From Anoplopoma fimbria (lineage: Eukaryota; Chordata; Actinopteri; Perciformes; Anoplopomatidae), in contig NC_072470.1 of NCBI RefSeq assembly GCF_027596085.1, forward strand, positions 6,245,287 through 6,309,286: DNA of 64,000 nucleotides. The letters run 5' to 3'. A model generated the notes under the pieces. That model was not told the origin of the DNA. It worked only from the letters and a program-made list of their open reading frames with translations, and did not search any database. Every line of letters begins with the position of its first letter. The first letter of the stretch is position 1. This document shows positions 1 to 16,318 of the stretch, piece after piece. The translations under genes were made by a program, and so were the position numbers.

Positions 1-2570
1 CTCAGACAGGCACTGGGGAGCCCCGCCCACCGGCAGCAAGGATCCTCAGTGCAACGTAACAGGGCCACTGGGAGCCACGAGGAGACAGTTTGTGCTCTAT
101 TTCAAGGCCTTTTACTTCAGATTATGTTCTTTTTTCCTCACTGGCTGCATGCGGAATGTAGATTTTCCCCCTTTAAGTTTTGCTCGTCTGCACCATTTTC
201 CTGCATATAAGGGGTTTTACCAGGAAGGTTTCACTGCTTGTTTGTTCCTATGCTTTGGGCTTGTGATAATTGGTAATCACATCCAGAGATTAAAGCTTTG
301 TTTTCTGAAGCGTTGCTGAATAAAACCACACTGATCAGTAGAGTATTTACTGGAATATTTAGGTATAATAACCTCTCTACAAAACTAGACATACAGTATG
401 GGCTGCAGTAATGAGAAATAGATAAATACATTTACTTAAGTACTGTACTTATGTTCATTTTTGAGGTCCTTTTACCACTGCTACTGCTTTTAAATCTATT
501 TGACAAACTGCATCCCAAATGTGATGGATTTTTACAGATTAGACTAGCCAACAGTATTTACATATACACATTTGTATGTAATAGTACATGTTATCGCTGA
601 CTATAAAGTCAGTGTTTTCAGTGAAAAAATGTCAAATCCCAAGACTGGGTTTGCTTCTTTTGCACCCTGCCAACATTTATTGCTATATTTTAGAAAATGA
701 TCATGTTTATAATTTATATTGGTGAACAACATACTGCAAACATCAATTACTGGAGCTGTCCAGGTGCTGAAATGTACAAGTTTCATTATGCCAGAAGGTA
801 ATAATTCTACTACTTTAGGTTTTCATGGCCCTCACAGAATGCCGTTCACTATTACCATGTTTTAAGGAATAATAATTTGAATTTACATGAAGGCTCATTT
901 TTAGACATTACAATACAAAAGCCAGCACATTATAGAGCTTTCCCTGCTGGTCTAAATAGCCTGACAGGAAGAACACTATGGTGAAAACTGGAGTATATAC
1001 ATGTATATAATTCAAACTTATGAATGTCTTCTTCCAAAGAAAAATGGTAACGTTTATAAATGTAGCAGAAAGCGTTCGTACAGCAAGAGTAGCTAACGCT
1101 GGACAACGGAAAGCAACAAAAACCTTAGTGTTTCTACTTTTAAACCAATTATAAATGCAGGAGCAAAAGTAAGGTCTCCTCGAGCCAATTACCTCAAACA
1201 CCACGGTGCTTTTCCTGGAGGGTTGAGGCACTTCGGAGAAGAAAGAAAGAAAAGAACGAAAGAGAGAGGAGTGAGGAATGGAGGAGAACAAGAAACACTA
1301 ACATGATTACAACTGTGGCTCAGGCTCAGGTAATCACTGGAGTTAAAAGGTCTCCTGCCAGCCCAGAGGCCAATGAACCGCTCTCTCCCTTTCACCTCTG
1401 CGGAGGGGAACTCTGTCATTTGCAGATTGCAGGTGAGATCTGGTTCACGTCTCTCCAACCTCCCACCAGTCTGGCCGTCAAAAACACTGGTCATTAGTGC
1501 CAATCATCAGCAATGGTGCCGTAATTATTTAGTGGTGTTTGACACGGCGAGACCTGCGTGTGTGTATGTGTGTGTGTTTACGGATGTTAACAGCCAATGC
1601 GGACATATTCTTGGTGGAAAAAGCTACAAATCTGTGTGTTTGGATGGTGTTTTAAATTTAACGATTGAAAAATGCTTCAAATGTTATCTGCCGATTAAAT
1701 GGGCGTTATCATTGGTTATCATGCTCATAGATACGGGTCCAAAGAAGCCTGCTCCTAGGCTCAGAAGGCCATTACCCATGATCACCTGGTTGAATAACGA
1801 TACAAATGCAAGACCACAAAGTTAGCTGCCACCTCTTGTGGACGTAGATATCATGACGGGAGCAAAGGAAGAACACAGGTATTTTCATTGTTCTGCACTG
1901 GTAAGATCGAGTTTTACTTTAAGTCAAGTAGTAGTAGGCTACTCTGGTCTGTTTTAAAAGGTAACTGTAAAACTTTCCCCCACACTTGATTAAAGACTCA
2001 AGATACTTTGCAGATTCAGATATTCTGGACACAAAGCCTTTTTTCTGTTTGGAAAACAACAAATGGAAGGTGTTTCTATTAGTAAAAATAGATTTTCTAA
2101 ATGTTTCCTCATTGTTTTTCTTCATGTTAGAAGTCATTTCTGCATTTCCGCTGCTGTTATTGTAACGTAACCAGGCATCGTCTTACGTTGTTTTTACAAC
2201 GTTTCATATTTTCTGTTTACTTTGAAGGCCACGTAGGAGTAATAAAATGGCTTTAACTAACGTGACAGACTGTTGTAACAATCCTTAAATCATTTCAATT
2301 AAGTAAAAATACAGATTTTCCAGTTTAGGGAAAGGGTTTCCATGACAAACAGTGATTAAATAAATCTATGTGTCCTAGAAATGCTTTTGAATTTGAGCTC
2401 CAGTATTTTAATGATCAGTCATTTGACAAAAAGGGTCTATTAGATTTTTATAATTTTTGTTTTTAATTCATCATTTTATGAGTAAATATTTACCATAAAT
2501 GACCATAGTGACTCCAGCTTTTCAATTGGGCCACGATAGCTTTAGGCTAAGTGTTCGTATAGAGCATGAG

Positions 2571-2572
<2 letters not shown>
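1..2572. other. Non-coding, no gene recognised
   Basis: AT-rich with small chance open frames. The first 90 bases are more GC-rich but no splice or coding signal is convincing. Confidence 0.6.
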
Positions 2573-4894
<2,322 letters not shown>

Positions 4895-4980
4895 ATTTTT
4901 TTTTTCGAAGCTCTCTCCAAATTCCCTTAGCGAGCGTTGCTAAGGTGCTTTAGGGATGGGATTAGCTGGAGGCTCATCAC

Positions 4981-5545
4981 ACATTCCATAACAGAAAGAA
5001 AAAGTACGGAGACGGAGAGAGAGAGAGGAAGAATTAAAGGAAGAGAGCAAGAAAGAGGAAGGGAAGGTGGAAAAACTGATGAAAAAAGCAATGATGAAAA
5101 GACCGGAAAAATGAAAGAGAGCAATCAATGAAAGAAGGAAGCAAGAAAGAGGAAAGGACGGAGGAAAAAGTGATGAAAAAAGAAATGAAGGAAAGACTGG
5201 AAAAGAGAGAAATAAATGAAGAAAGGAAGGAAGAAGAAAGAAGAAAGGACGAGGCAAAGTCTAGTAGGAAAGAAAGAAAAGAACAGGAAAAGACTGAAAA
5301 TATAATAAGGGAGAGGACAAGAGCAAGGAATTGATTTGTAGGAAAGAAAGGAAGGGACAAAGACAGAAGGGATCTGGGAAAGGATGAAGGAGAAAAGGGT
5401 CAAATGTCACAGGAAAGTAAAGAGCGATAATGAACAGAGGGGAAGCAAGAGGAGAGACAGAGGAAGGGGAGAAATGGGAGAAGATGAGGGCAGGAAAAAG
5501 AAGGAGGGAAGGGAGGAAAGAGTAGGAAGAAAGAAGGAAGAGGAG
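4981..5545 (+). repeat. Purine-rich tract with degenerate ~94-bp tandem unit
   Basis: More than 500 bp dominated by A and G on the plus strand. The word gcaagaaagaggaa recurs at 5047 and 5141, and a weaker third copy follows near 5235, giving a period of about 94 bp. The apparent Lys/Glu-rich frame on plus and Phe/Ser-rich frames on minus are by-products of this composition. Confidence 0.75.
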
Positions 5546-7333
5546 GTAGAGTAAAGGGGTGAGCTTGCCTACTGTTGCATCAGCGTGTTAACCGAGGGCA
5601 ATATGATGAGAATAAGCTGCATAATGAAGCGTGGAGGCAGAAGAAGAAATGTGTCCAGGAAGCCACCTTGTCTCCTCTGCTCTGATGTTTGAAAATCCAT
5701 CAGAGCAGCAGTCTGGCAGGTTTGGCATCCGAGTTCACACGACACTGGAGATTAAAGACGTGCGGGCAGATGAAACTGCTAATCTTCGAGATCCTGGTTT
5801 ATTTTTGGTGTGACGTCTCTGCAGAGAGAGAGAGATCGGCTGTCAATCAAACGGTGTGGGCGGCGCTCTGAGGTCTTTGTTGGATTTCGGAGGTCTCTGC
5901 TGTGATCGCTATCACTGCTCTACTTCGTCCAACAAGGCAAGTCCAAATTAAATCTGAAAATAGGTTGTTTGTAATTGCTCTCCAGGAGGACACATATAAG
6001 TTATTTCTGATCTGACCGTTACAAATCACTGTAACAAAGATTAAAGTGTCTTCTGATGATAAGAAGGATTTTTAACTACTTTTAACCATGACCCCAATCG
6101 TTCCCAAACCACAACCAAGTACTTTTCCATCACTCTTTCCTTGTTTATTGACCTTTGACTACCAAAATCTAACCGTATCATGCTTGAGTTCAAGTCGATG
6201 TTTTTGCCAAACTTGAAGAAATTTGCTACCGAGATATTATCTTCACAAGAAAACTTAAAGGCTCCGGGCAAAGTCTTATGCAAGCACAGAGGCATGACAT
6301 ATGCTTCAACTGACAACATGCAGTTCTGATTAAGATAGACACTATTTAGGAAAGTCTACAAATGCCAAAAATATATAGATTATGTCTGTAAAAATCCAAA
6401 ATCAAGACCCACAATGCTACAGGGTAGACACAAAAATCTGAATGATTCAAACCTCGCTATGCATCATATGGACTTTGGTTATTTTCCCTACAGCTTGTAT
6501 CGTTTAATACATCAAGAGTTGCATTAATGGTACTTTGAGAGAATGAGATACATCTTGCAGTGTCTGGAAAGTACAAAATGATAAACCCACTGACCGCAGT
6601 TCAGCAGATCAAACTCACTTTTTACTCTCAAATCTAATGATTTGTCTGTTTAAATGAAGACAAACAGTTATCTGCTTGACTTTGAGACAAACCAAAAAAA
6701 CAACAACAACCATCCAGTGCGTTTCGCAAGTGTGTGCATGTGAAGCCGGGGGATAAGGCTAATACCTGTTGCATAGGTGTGGTCTGTTAGCTCTCCTGTT
6801 ACCTGGTCCTCCACTGCAACCTGAGCCTCCTCTGTTTGGACAAATTGACACACTGAACCAAGCTGACAGGCAGCCAGATTTCCCTCTCTGTTCATCTCCA
6901 TCCCTCTCTTTTTCGGTTTACTTATCATTACCTATCACTCGCTTTCTCTCTCTATCTGGTGAAGAGAATCAACAGTAGTAGAAATAGAAATATTCTTATG
7001 AAGAAATAAGGACGTAATTAATGATGGATACATGTTTTGTCTTTGATTGGCTTAACAGTTTCTCTCTTTTTTTCTTTTTGATTCAGGAATATAACTGTGT
7101 CTAAAACTTTTCATAATTGCTCTGTCATTTTCTCTCTCGCTCTCTCCCTCCCTCTCTCCATCCGTTTAGGGTTTCCATGATCTCATTATGTGTCTATGAA
7201 AAGGGACAGGTAATGCAATCTGGCCTGGCGTGGCACGACTCTATGTGTGTGTTGATTACCTGAACAACAGTCAACAGAGTCTCCAGTCTCTATTTCACCC
7301 ACTTATCTCGTCTAGAAATAATCATCTAATCAG

Positions 7334-7335
<2 letters not shown>
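5546..7335. other. Non-coding interval with one exon-like stretch
   Basis: No recognised gene. An 87-nt exon-like segment on the minus strand at 6766-6852 is discussed in the findings. Confidence 0.5.
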
Positions 7336-7414
<79 letters not shown>

Positions 7415-7519
7415 GGTGTAATGTATATTAATATGTGTGTGTGTGTGTGTGTGTGCACAGCTTCTAATCCTACAGTGCAAACAGGCATGAACACAGGCTG
7501 CAAACACACACACACACAC
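7336..7519. repeat. CA, TG and CA microsatellites in close series
   Basis: (CA)n at 7336-7413, (TG)n at 7435-7455 and short (CA)n near 7503-7519. Confidence 0.95.
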
Positions 7520-8214
<695 letters not shown>

Positions 8215-8729
8215 GATGTATTTCAGCTGTCTGTTAGCCTTGCACTAAAAGTCTAATTTGAACACATCATTCATCTCCCTCTGCATTGTACTTGAGGCAT
8301 TAAAAAAACAGCAACTGATTCATAGGATTTCATTTTCAGTGATTTATAGAAGTGGGTTTTTCTGTCTGTCCAACATAATGCTCAAATGGCAGGAGCTTAT
8401 GATATTAAAAAACACATGTTAAACTGCAGTAAACAGGGCTGCCGGTTCTGACATGGCTGAGTGAGGACGTGCTTCGAAGCTTCACTACTAAACAGTTCTA
8501 GGTTTTTTTGTTTTTAATAAATATATTGCCAAAACAGAACACACTGTTGCTGTGAAGGATTGTCGTCTAATTCCCAATGTCCGAGGAAGAATAAGCAACA
8601 CGGCGTTAGCAGCAGGTCAACAAAACTGGCCGTCATCTCTCTGCTGGTTCGCCAATCAACAGGTGAAGTGGTGGAGCTAAACGCTGAGGAAGAAATGATT
8701 ACCACCTTCTGCACTGAGCTGAAAGCGCT

Positions 8730-9300
8730 ACATGAGGAGATTATGGCTGAATTCTTGGACCTGGCCTCTTTTATCTAAATTATGGACAGACATTTTAAAA
8801 TCGTTTAGGGCTATATCTGGTGTGGATGTTCTCTCCAGGACTAATACTCCTCTGTATCTGAAAGGAATTATGTCTTTTACCCTTTTTCTAGCTATACGCC
8901 TCATACTTCTCAATTGGAAACTAGCTCAAACAGCTCAACAACATAAGCACCTGCCTAATTTTGGAACCCGGTAAGATGTGAATGTGGTTCAGGTTTTTGT
9001 GACCGGCATAACAGACTTTCTTGCTATCAAATTCGACAGTGTTGAAATTCTGCACGCATCATCTAAACACAATGGCAATTTAGCCTTTGATCTGATTATG
9101 CCATATGCCATCTGTGTGACATGTGGTGTACATTTGCTGCATGTCTTTGTTTTCATCTTGTATATTCTGAACTTTACCTTTACCTATTATGTATTTTCCC
9201 TGTTTACTTATGCTGTTGGGGGGGGCGATACATGATGCATGATTGTTTGTGTTGTATTAATAAATTGAAAAATCGAATAAACAGCCATTTAAAAAAAATA
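8730..9300 (+). mobile_element. Truncated LINE (L1/Tx1-like) 3' remnant
   Basis: The frame at 8732-8971 contains FTLFLAIRLILLNWKLAQ, which resembles the extreme C-terminus of fish L1/Tx1-type ORF2 proteins. It is followed by a 3' UTR-like stretch, aataaattgaaaa and aataaacag signals, and a short A-rich tail ending near 9300. The rest of the element is missing, as usual for 5'-truncated insertions. Confidence 0.5.
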
Positions 9301-11358
9301 AACTGCAGTGAACACACGACAGCTCAAGAACTGAAAAATAGATCAATCGGCCGATGGGAGAGAGAGAGAGAGAAAAAGCTCTGAGAAGAAAAGGGAAAAA
9401 GAGGGAGGGAGGCCGATCGACTGCAGCTTTGACCTCTCAGTTCACACAAAGCCCCCCTCCCTGAAAAAAAAAGCCTCAGAGCCCTCCACAGCCAGGGCAT
9501 TTTACTGTATCAATTGCCCCCCCGCTCCCGCGCCCTCTCAGCTACCCACCCCACATGGTTGGACAGCCGATAAGTTGGAGCTGAGGACTAAAAGCTCCCG
9601 CAGGGCGAGCGACAATAGGACTCCTACGGCCAAGGAAAGCAAAGTGCTCTCTCTCCTCCCTCCCTCACTTTCTTTTCTCCCTCTCTCCACACACAGTGTG
9701 AGACGAGGAGAATTAAGAGTAATTCTTCATCACAGAGTCCTCACTTTTTCCCAAACTGAGGACGAGTGTCACGCATTTTACATTTCTACTGGATATTCTT
9801 TAATATGCACACACATACACGCCTAGTATAAGGTACATTTGTTAAAGTAATTTCATATCAAATAATGTATTTCAAAAGAAAAACTGAATCTGCAACTGTG
9901 TAAAAAACGCTGTGGAGCAAAAACGACAGGAACACTGCAACAAGTGTTACGGCAGTTATAGAAATAACATTAAATATTGCTACCTTTTTTCATGTCTTAT
10001 TTTGACATCATTACACATAGCAATTAATAGTTAATCACCATCATATTGATTGGCATTGGAGGAGGAAAAACTTAGAGAAAACAGGCTGAGAAAGAGCATT
10101 GATGTGATGATCCTCATTACTGTATGAGCACAAGCTGAAAACACTGAAACAGTCCAAAAAAAGGATGTTGTCTTTTCAGTATCAAATGCTCTAAAAAGTT
10201 TGTAGCTTTACTCTTAAGTGGACAGCAGCTGTTGTCATCAATAAGACAAATAAGGAGGTTGTATTGGAGAGCTGTGATAGAAAAAGAATAGACACATCCT
10301 GTGCTGTTACAGTACAGTTTGGTCCAGCACACTGCTGCAGAGGAAGAAGTGTGAGATGTTCCTCCGGTGTGTGAGGTTATCTTTGTGTTGGTTCGTGCAG
10401 ACTGCAGCTCTGTTCTTCCTTTGCCAAAATTCCACTTTCAATACCAGTATAAACCCCAGTCGGCGCAAATTAACGGGCAGCGTTAGCCATCAATCACTTT
10501 CTAATACACAGAATTTGACATGGAAATCACGGTGCCATAATCCGAGGTGAGCAGTTATACAGAAGACCGATTCAGATGTCACGAAGAATGATGTACTGGC
10601 TCTGTAAAAGAACTGGATTTTTACCGTAATAAATTTCGAGGCAGTGCCAATTACACCTAATCTTAATGTTACAGCCATGCCAGGTGAGGTTGGCATATAG
10701 AAACCGAACAAAACTGCAAAGACGAACATGGTATCTGTTTATGTTTGCCAGAGAGGCAGACGTATCCACATGACGATCTCCCCACAAATGACATTACTTA
10801 TGTCATTTTAAAGTTGGCTAATCCCGGACGGACTATTTTGAGAGGATGCATTGTTACCAAAAATGCAGTTTATAGCATTAATTGCCATTTTCTTTAGCTA
10901 GTTTAAGTGAACTGAAATGCTTTTAGACCCCATTGTCAGACTTATTTGTCTGCAAAACCCAGCAGAACTGCACAGTAACTATCACCAGTCAAATAGGAAC
11001 AAAAATGTTTCTGATGCAGCAGATTTCAAATTTGGACAAAATATTTGTTATGGATTCCATTTCTAGATATTTTTTTCAGTTTTTCTTTTAAATGAGGAAC
11101 ATGAAGTAATTGCCTGAATAAGAGAAGAATGTGAATGAAAGTAAAAGAGAAGTTTTATAAGGAAATCTAAGTCAGAAACCGTTCCTATCTTTTGGTCCTA
11201 GAATAAAAATCATCATCAGTCCCTGAATTATCTTCATCATCGCCACTAATCTCTGTATTATTCATGTATTTGTCATGCTAAACGTCGTCATCAGAGGTTT
11301 CTTTCTGCCGCTATCACCTCCGCCATCATCGTGATCACCAGAACCCTCATTGTCATCC

Positions 11359-11360
<2 letters not shown>
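9301..11360. other. Non-coding interval
   Basis: No gene recognised. GC-richer around 9400-9680. The 10430-10560 part has balanced, non-repetitive sequence that could be regulatory. Confidence 0.5.

Positions 11361-11409
<49 letters not shown>
11361..11409 (+). repeat. (ATC)n trinucleotide microsatellite
   Basis: About 16 units, within a longer ATC-rich stretch. Confidence 0.95.
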
Positions 11410-14379
11410 CTGCTGTTGTCGCCCCCTTCATCATCCTGACCTCTTCGTCACTTTCCTCTTTAAGGCCTCTGATTGTTCTGGACCTCTTGTCTCTTTTCAG
11501 CCAGTGTCTGGAGAGGGCCTTTAGCTTTCAGGCTGAGCGACTGATGGTTAGAGAGAAAAGGGGATAAAGAAAAAAGAGGAGAGAGGACGGAAGAAAGAGG
11601 GGAACCGGCTGTAATAGGAGACACACACAGCAGGGGGGCTGTTTACTGTCACTGAAGGAGGACGAGAGAGAGAGAGGTGGGGGGGGAGACGAGGGGACAC
11701 GGACTACGAGAGGGAAAGATGGAAGATTAGGGGAAGATGAATAAAGGAGGGCAACGTTCAGGGCAAAAAAACAAACTGATTGCATTGGTTCTATACCCTG
11801 TACAGTTCTATACACTGTACAGAAACAAAAGTCGTATGTACTGTCCCTGAGGTTTTCAACTGTGTCACTAATTGACACAACGTAGAGATCATGAAGGCTA
11901 AGGCTAAAGCTTGCTAAACGCAATTTGTTTTCCCCGAATACTGAGGATTATATCAGGAAAAATAAAAAAGAGATTCTACATCTAACCTGTCGTTCTTTCA
12001 CCAACATTTCCTCCTGTAAAACTTCTATCAATCCATATACTATCTATTCTAGCACACCACCTCCTCTCTGACTCTCTTCCCACCTTTCCCATCACTGGTT
12101 CCTCAACCGAGACCAGCAAGTTCACATAAAACATGAACTGGCACCTGGCTCGTTAAAAACGGGATATCAGGAGACGTTATTTGAGGGTTCTGTGAAGCGC
12201 CGTGACGAACAAAATCTAAACCATTTAAACCCGACTAGGTTATTCAATGCCTCAGCCTCACTTTAAGACCCACTGCTCTGACATTCACCCTCAAGTGTCC
12301 ATTTCATTGAGAATTGATCACATATCAATTCCACTATCGGAGCACTCATTGCCGGATGACTTACTTACCTTTACTGTAATCACATTTTAAGGTCTTCAGG
12401 TTTGACCTAACTGAAATAAATACCCATCTCCTGCACCTCTTCACCTAACCAGCGGACTTATTGCAACATTTTTCTTTTTCACTAACAATCTGCCCGCTAC
12501 AAAACACCCAAAATAACAACAAATTTTGTCTATTGAACAAGCACTTAATAGTCAAGTAAGGAAGCCATAATGTACAAAAATTAGTTTAAATGTAACCATG
12601 TAACTAACTAATAACTTTAAGCTTAAATAAGCACACATTGTTATATATTTTTTTACCGCTTTCAAACTCAATATTTGTCCATGAATTGAAAAATCAAATG
12701 TTGTGTCGTCTTCTTTCAACTCCAGAGAGAGAAACAAAAACAAAACAACACTTAGTACTGATTTGGTGATGAACACATTTCCAGTTCTGTATCTGGAATT
12801 AGATCATTTGTGTACTAACGCTCTTAAGAAAATGTCTCTATACTGCATCACACACACACGCACACGCACACACACACACACACCTCGAGTGTGTCTTCCA
12901 GACACTGTTGGGAACATTCACACACTGACACTAATGTATGCTGCTGCTTTGAAGATAGCTGAGCAAGAGAGTAGGAGGGAGAGACAGAAAAAGAAAGGAA
13001 ATTGGTTACTTACAGCGCTTTCTAGCAATCAATAACAAAAAGTCTTCCAAGAGTAAGAGGGGACATGTGTACTGACATGTTTAGCTTTAGCTTTTCTTAG
13101 CCAGATTTTTGCTGGGAGCGAGAGGCTCTGAGGTTGAACGTTGCTAATTTGAATAATAAGCTGGTCGAAAGTCAGCAGGTAAAGGCCAAGTTCAGGTATC
13201 AGTTTTGGCCGATATTCAAAGCTCCCATCAAATTGAAATAAACATGATTCATTTTGTCAAATTATCAAATAGCTCAAACTCTGTCACTAAATTATTAATC
13301 CTAGCTGAATACTACTAGTTTAAACAGGTACGAGGCCTTCTCTTATGTTTGGAGTTATTATTGTCCTTTTTAATAAAGTAATGACAAAAACACTATCATA
13401 CTATATTATACTATCTATTGAATCAGACTCTCAGTGTTTGTGATAGGAAGCTGGTGAGGGATTATGCTTTTATCGCTATATTACTTTTCTGTGAAACTTG
13501 TACTTGAATCTATGTGTTTCAGCGAGGCCTGATGTGTCTATGGTACAGCTGCCAAAAGGTCAAAGATGATCAAGAATGACTGCACTGACCTCCAAAACTG
13601 AGCATGAAATATTCTACATTGCATTTATATAAACCGTAAAAAAGACCTGGTCAATACAGATGAACTTCGGGGTCCCTCTTTGAATGGTTAGCATTATTCA
13701 AACTTTGGTTTGAGAAATCCTCAAAGGTTTGAAGGTGTAAGAAGAATAAAATAAAAACAGTGAAAATTAACTAACTGCCTTGAAATATTTCATGTATTTC
13801 TCCAAACATACAAAGTCGTGTTAATAAAAAATCTTAATGCATGATTGTAAAACAATGCATTTTATATTTGAACACTTCAACAGTAAATCCATGCACAGAA
13901 ACCTGAAAGTTATAAACTGAGTTCATTTCCAGATGTGTCTCAAAATGTTGTATTCATTTTTCTACACAGCTATTTATCTGTCACATCTGCGATGCTCAAC
14001 ACTGCCAATGAAAGCCGGCGTGACAGGTGTAAGCGAAAAGCAAGGAGAGCCTCCACTGTAGTTTTATCAATTTATCATCACAGTTTCCCAGAGCACACGG
14101 TGACAGCTTCAAACGTCTTAGTTTTGTCCAACCCCTCAAACCCAAAGACGATAAACCTACAACAAAGAAAAGCAGAAAATCTTCACATTTTTGAGAAGCA
14201 GAGAATGTTTGACATTTTTGACAAATACCTGAAATTAAAAAAAAATTACTAATCGACTAATTGCTTAATTGACTAATCGTTGCACATGAGCTTTTATGGA
14301 CAAAAAGCGTTGCTGCACAGAGATATGGATGTATCGAGAGAACCCCATTCATCCCAATAAAAAAAGTCTTGGACAGAGT
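11410..14379. other. Non-coding interval
   Basis: Purine-rich at 11540-11760. A 17-bp unit is duplicated in tandem at 11789-11822 with one mismatch. A short CA run lies at 12850-12882. No gene recognised. Confidence 0.55.
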
Positions 14380-14530
14380 CAGGCTAGTGGTTTCCCCGTG
14401 CCTCTAGCCTTCATGCTAAGCTAACGGTCTCCGGCTCTAGCTTCCCATTTAGTGTACAAACATGAGAGTGGTACCAGTCTTCTCATCTAACTCATTGTTT
14501 GTTATTGAAAAGATGCCTTTAGTGAACACT
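14380..14530 (-). repeat. Dispersed percomorph repeat, copy A
   Basis: On the minus strand it reads agatgagaag, then a taaat-containing block, gttagcttagcatgaa and ctagcctgac. The same module order is found in copy B near 18.6 kb. Confidence 0.65.
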
Positions 14531-14827
14531 TCAGATGCTTGTAAAACAAAATGACTGTACCATAGACTAAAGAAGGCTTCCTACTTGTTCACAAAAACAC
14601 TCTTAACCTTTAAGATTTATTGTCATCAGATAACGCGGCCCCGCACTGGACCCGGGCCTCGTTTTCCACACAAATACATCCACTCAAGCTCTCACCTGTC
14701 GAGCTCTTCCAGCGCTCTTTACCTGCCGCTGGGCCCGGCTCCAACAACTGTCAATTATCCGTAAACCAATCCCACAAGCGATTGACAAGCCAGTAGAGCC
14801 AGGGATCGAGTTCAGTCTCTTGGGGGA

Positions 14828-14945
<118 letters not shown>

Positions 14946-15059
14946 CCTGTGTGGAATCAACCAGCAACACTACTAAGCTCTGACTTCAAGCAGCTCAGGT
15001 TGACTAGACGTCGATGGGCTGATAAAACCGCCAAGTGTGTGTGTGTGTGTGTGTGTAAG

Positions 15060-16268
15060 TGTGTGTGTGATATAGGCTCTTGTTGTCTGAAGACAGAGGC
15101 CATGGGAACACGCCACTAATCCTTTAACTACCATCGAGAGAAACCACACTAAACATAACACAAGAAGTCTGTTAGGACATATTTAACGTCCGTCTTTGTT
15201 TAGTTTCCTTAATGACATATATATTTAATAAAATAATGATCCGGTTGGTTACATCACTCAGAAGAAGCCGTTTTAAACACCTACAGCATGAAGGTGTCCT
15301 TTGTCTCAAAACGAATCAACTGTACTTATAAGATAAACAACAGCATTGGCAATTTATTTAAACGACCAACAACAAAAAGTCTTATTGTGGATGTACAGTT
15401 ATTGTGTGATTTATCCTTTTTCCTTCCAACAGTTAAATGTTTCTTTTAACCAATATTTCTCTCAGCATGATCGAGTAACTTAAGTTGCATATATGTGATA
15501 ATTTTGCATGGTAGATGAGTAAAATCTCATGTGAGTCGCTTTTCTTTTTTTTGTTGCAGATCTTTTAAGCTTCATGTGAACGAGTAACCTGGTTTTGAAA
15601 ATCAGGTTAGGGGATTAGAGCGACACAGTGTCCCCAGATAGATTCTGCCAGAGAGGGATGATTTCTTGACCATGTATACGCAAAACTGGGTTTCTTACTC
15701 GTGTTTTAAAAAGGATGCATGTGCAGGACAAAGATTTCAGGCAGGACTGGATGAAGGGAGAGATTATTCATTGAAGGAAATTGTCCAATTGAAAACACTT
15801 AAATTCAAATACAGACTTAAATTGAAACAGATCCCAAGTAGCCTCCACCACAACATAAGGATGATGATAGGGGATGCTGCATGTACTGTATGAACATTTT
15901 ACAGAAACCAGGTAGGTACAGTGCATGTAAGCACATTGTGTGCATATTACACGTCCCAAAGGAGGAAATGGATCAATTACTGCTAAGCAGAAGAACAACT
16001 GGCTACAGTCAATTCTTTCTCAGATTCCCTCTGTGAAAAAACACAGTCAGATCGGACAATATTCAACAGAAAATATAGGAAATACAAACACTCATTTAGA
16101 TAATTATTCAGCCAAGAGTCCGATCTGAAAATCTAACATTTCCATTGCTTCTTTATGCACCAGGAGGATTGGAACAAAGTTATCACTGGAATGATGTCAG
16201 AAACAAGACAATGTAAACCTGAGGAAAGGTTCAAGGATGGCGCCTAACATTACTTTACAACTAGTGTG

Positions 16269-16318
<50 letters not shown>

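Noticed and set aside
5034..5403. Phe/Ser-rich membrane-like frames on the minus strand and Lys/Glu-rich frames on plus
   Set aside because: They come from the purine-strand minisatellite; several frames are open at once, which shows composition rather than coding.
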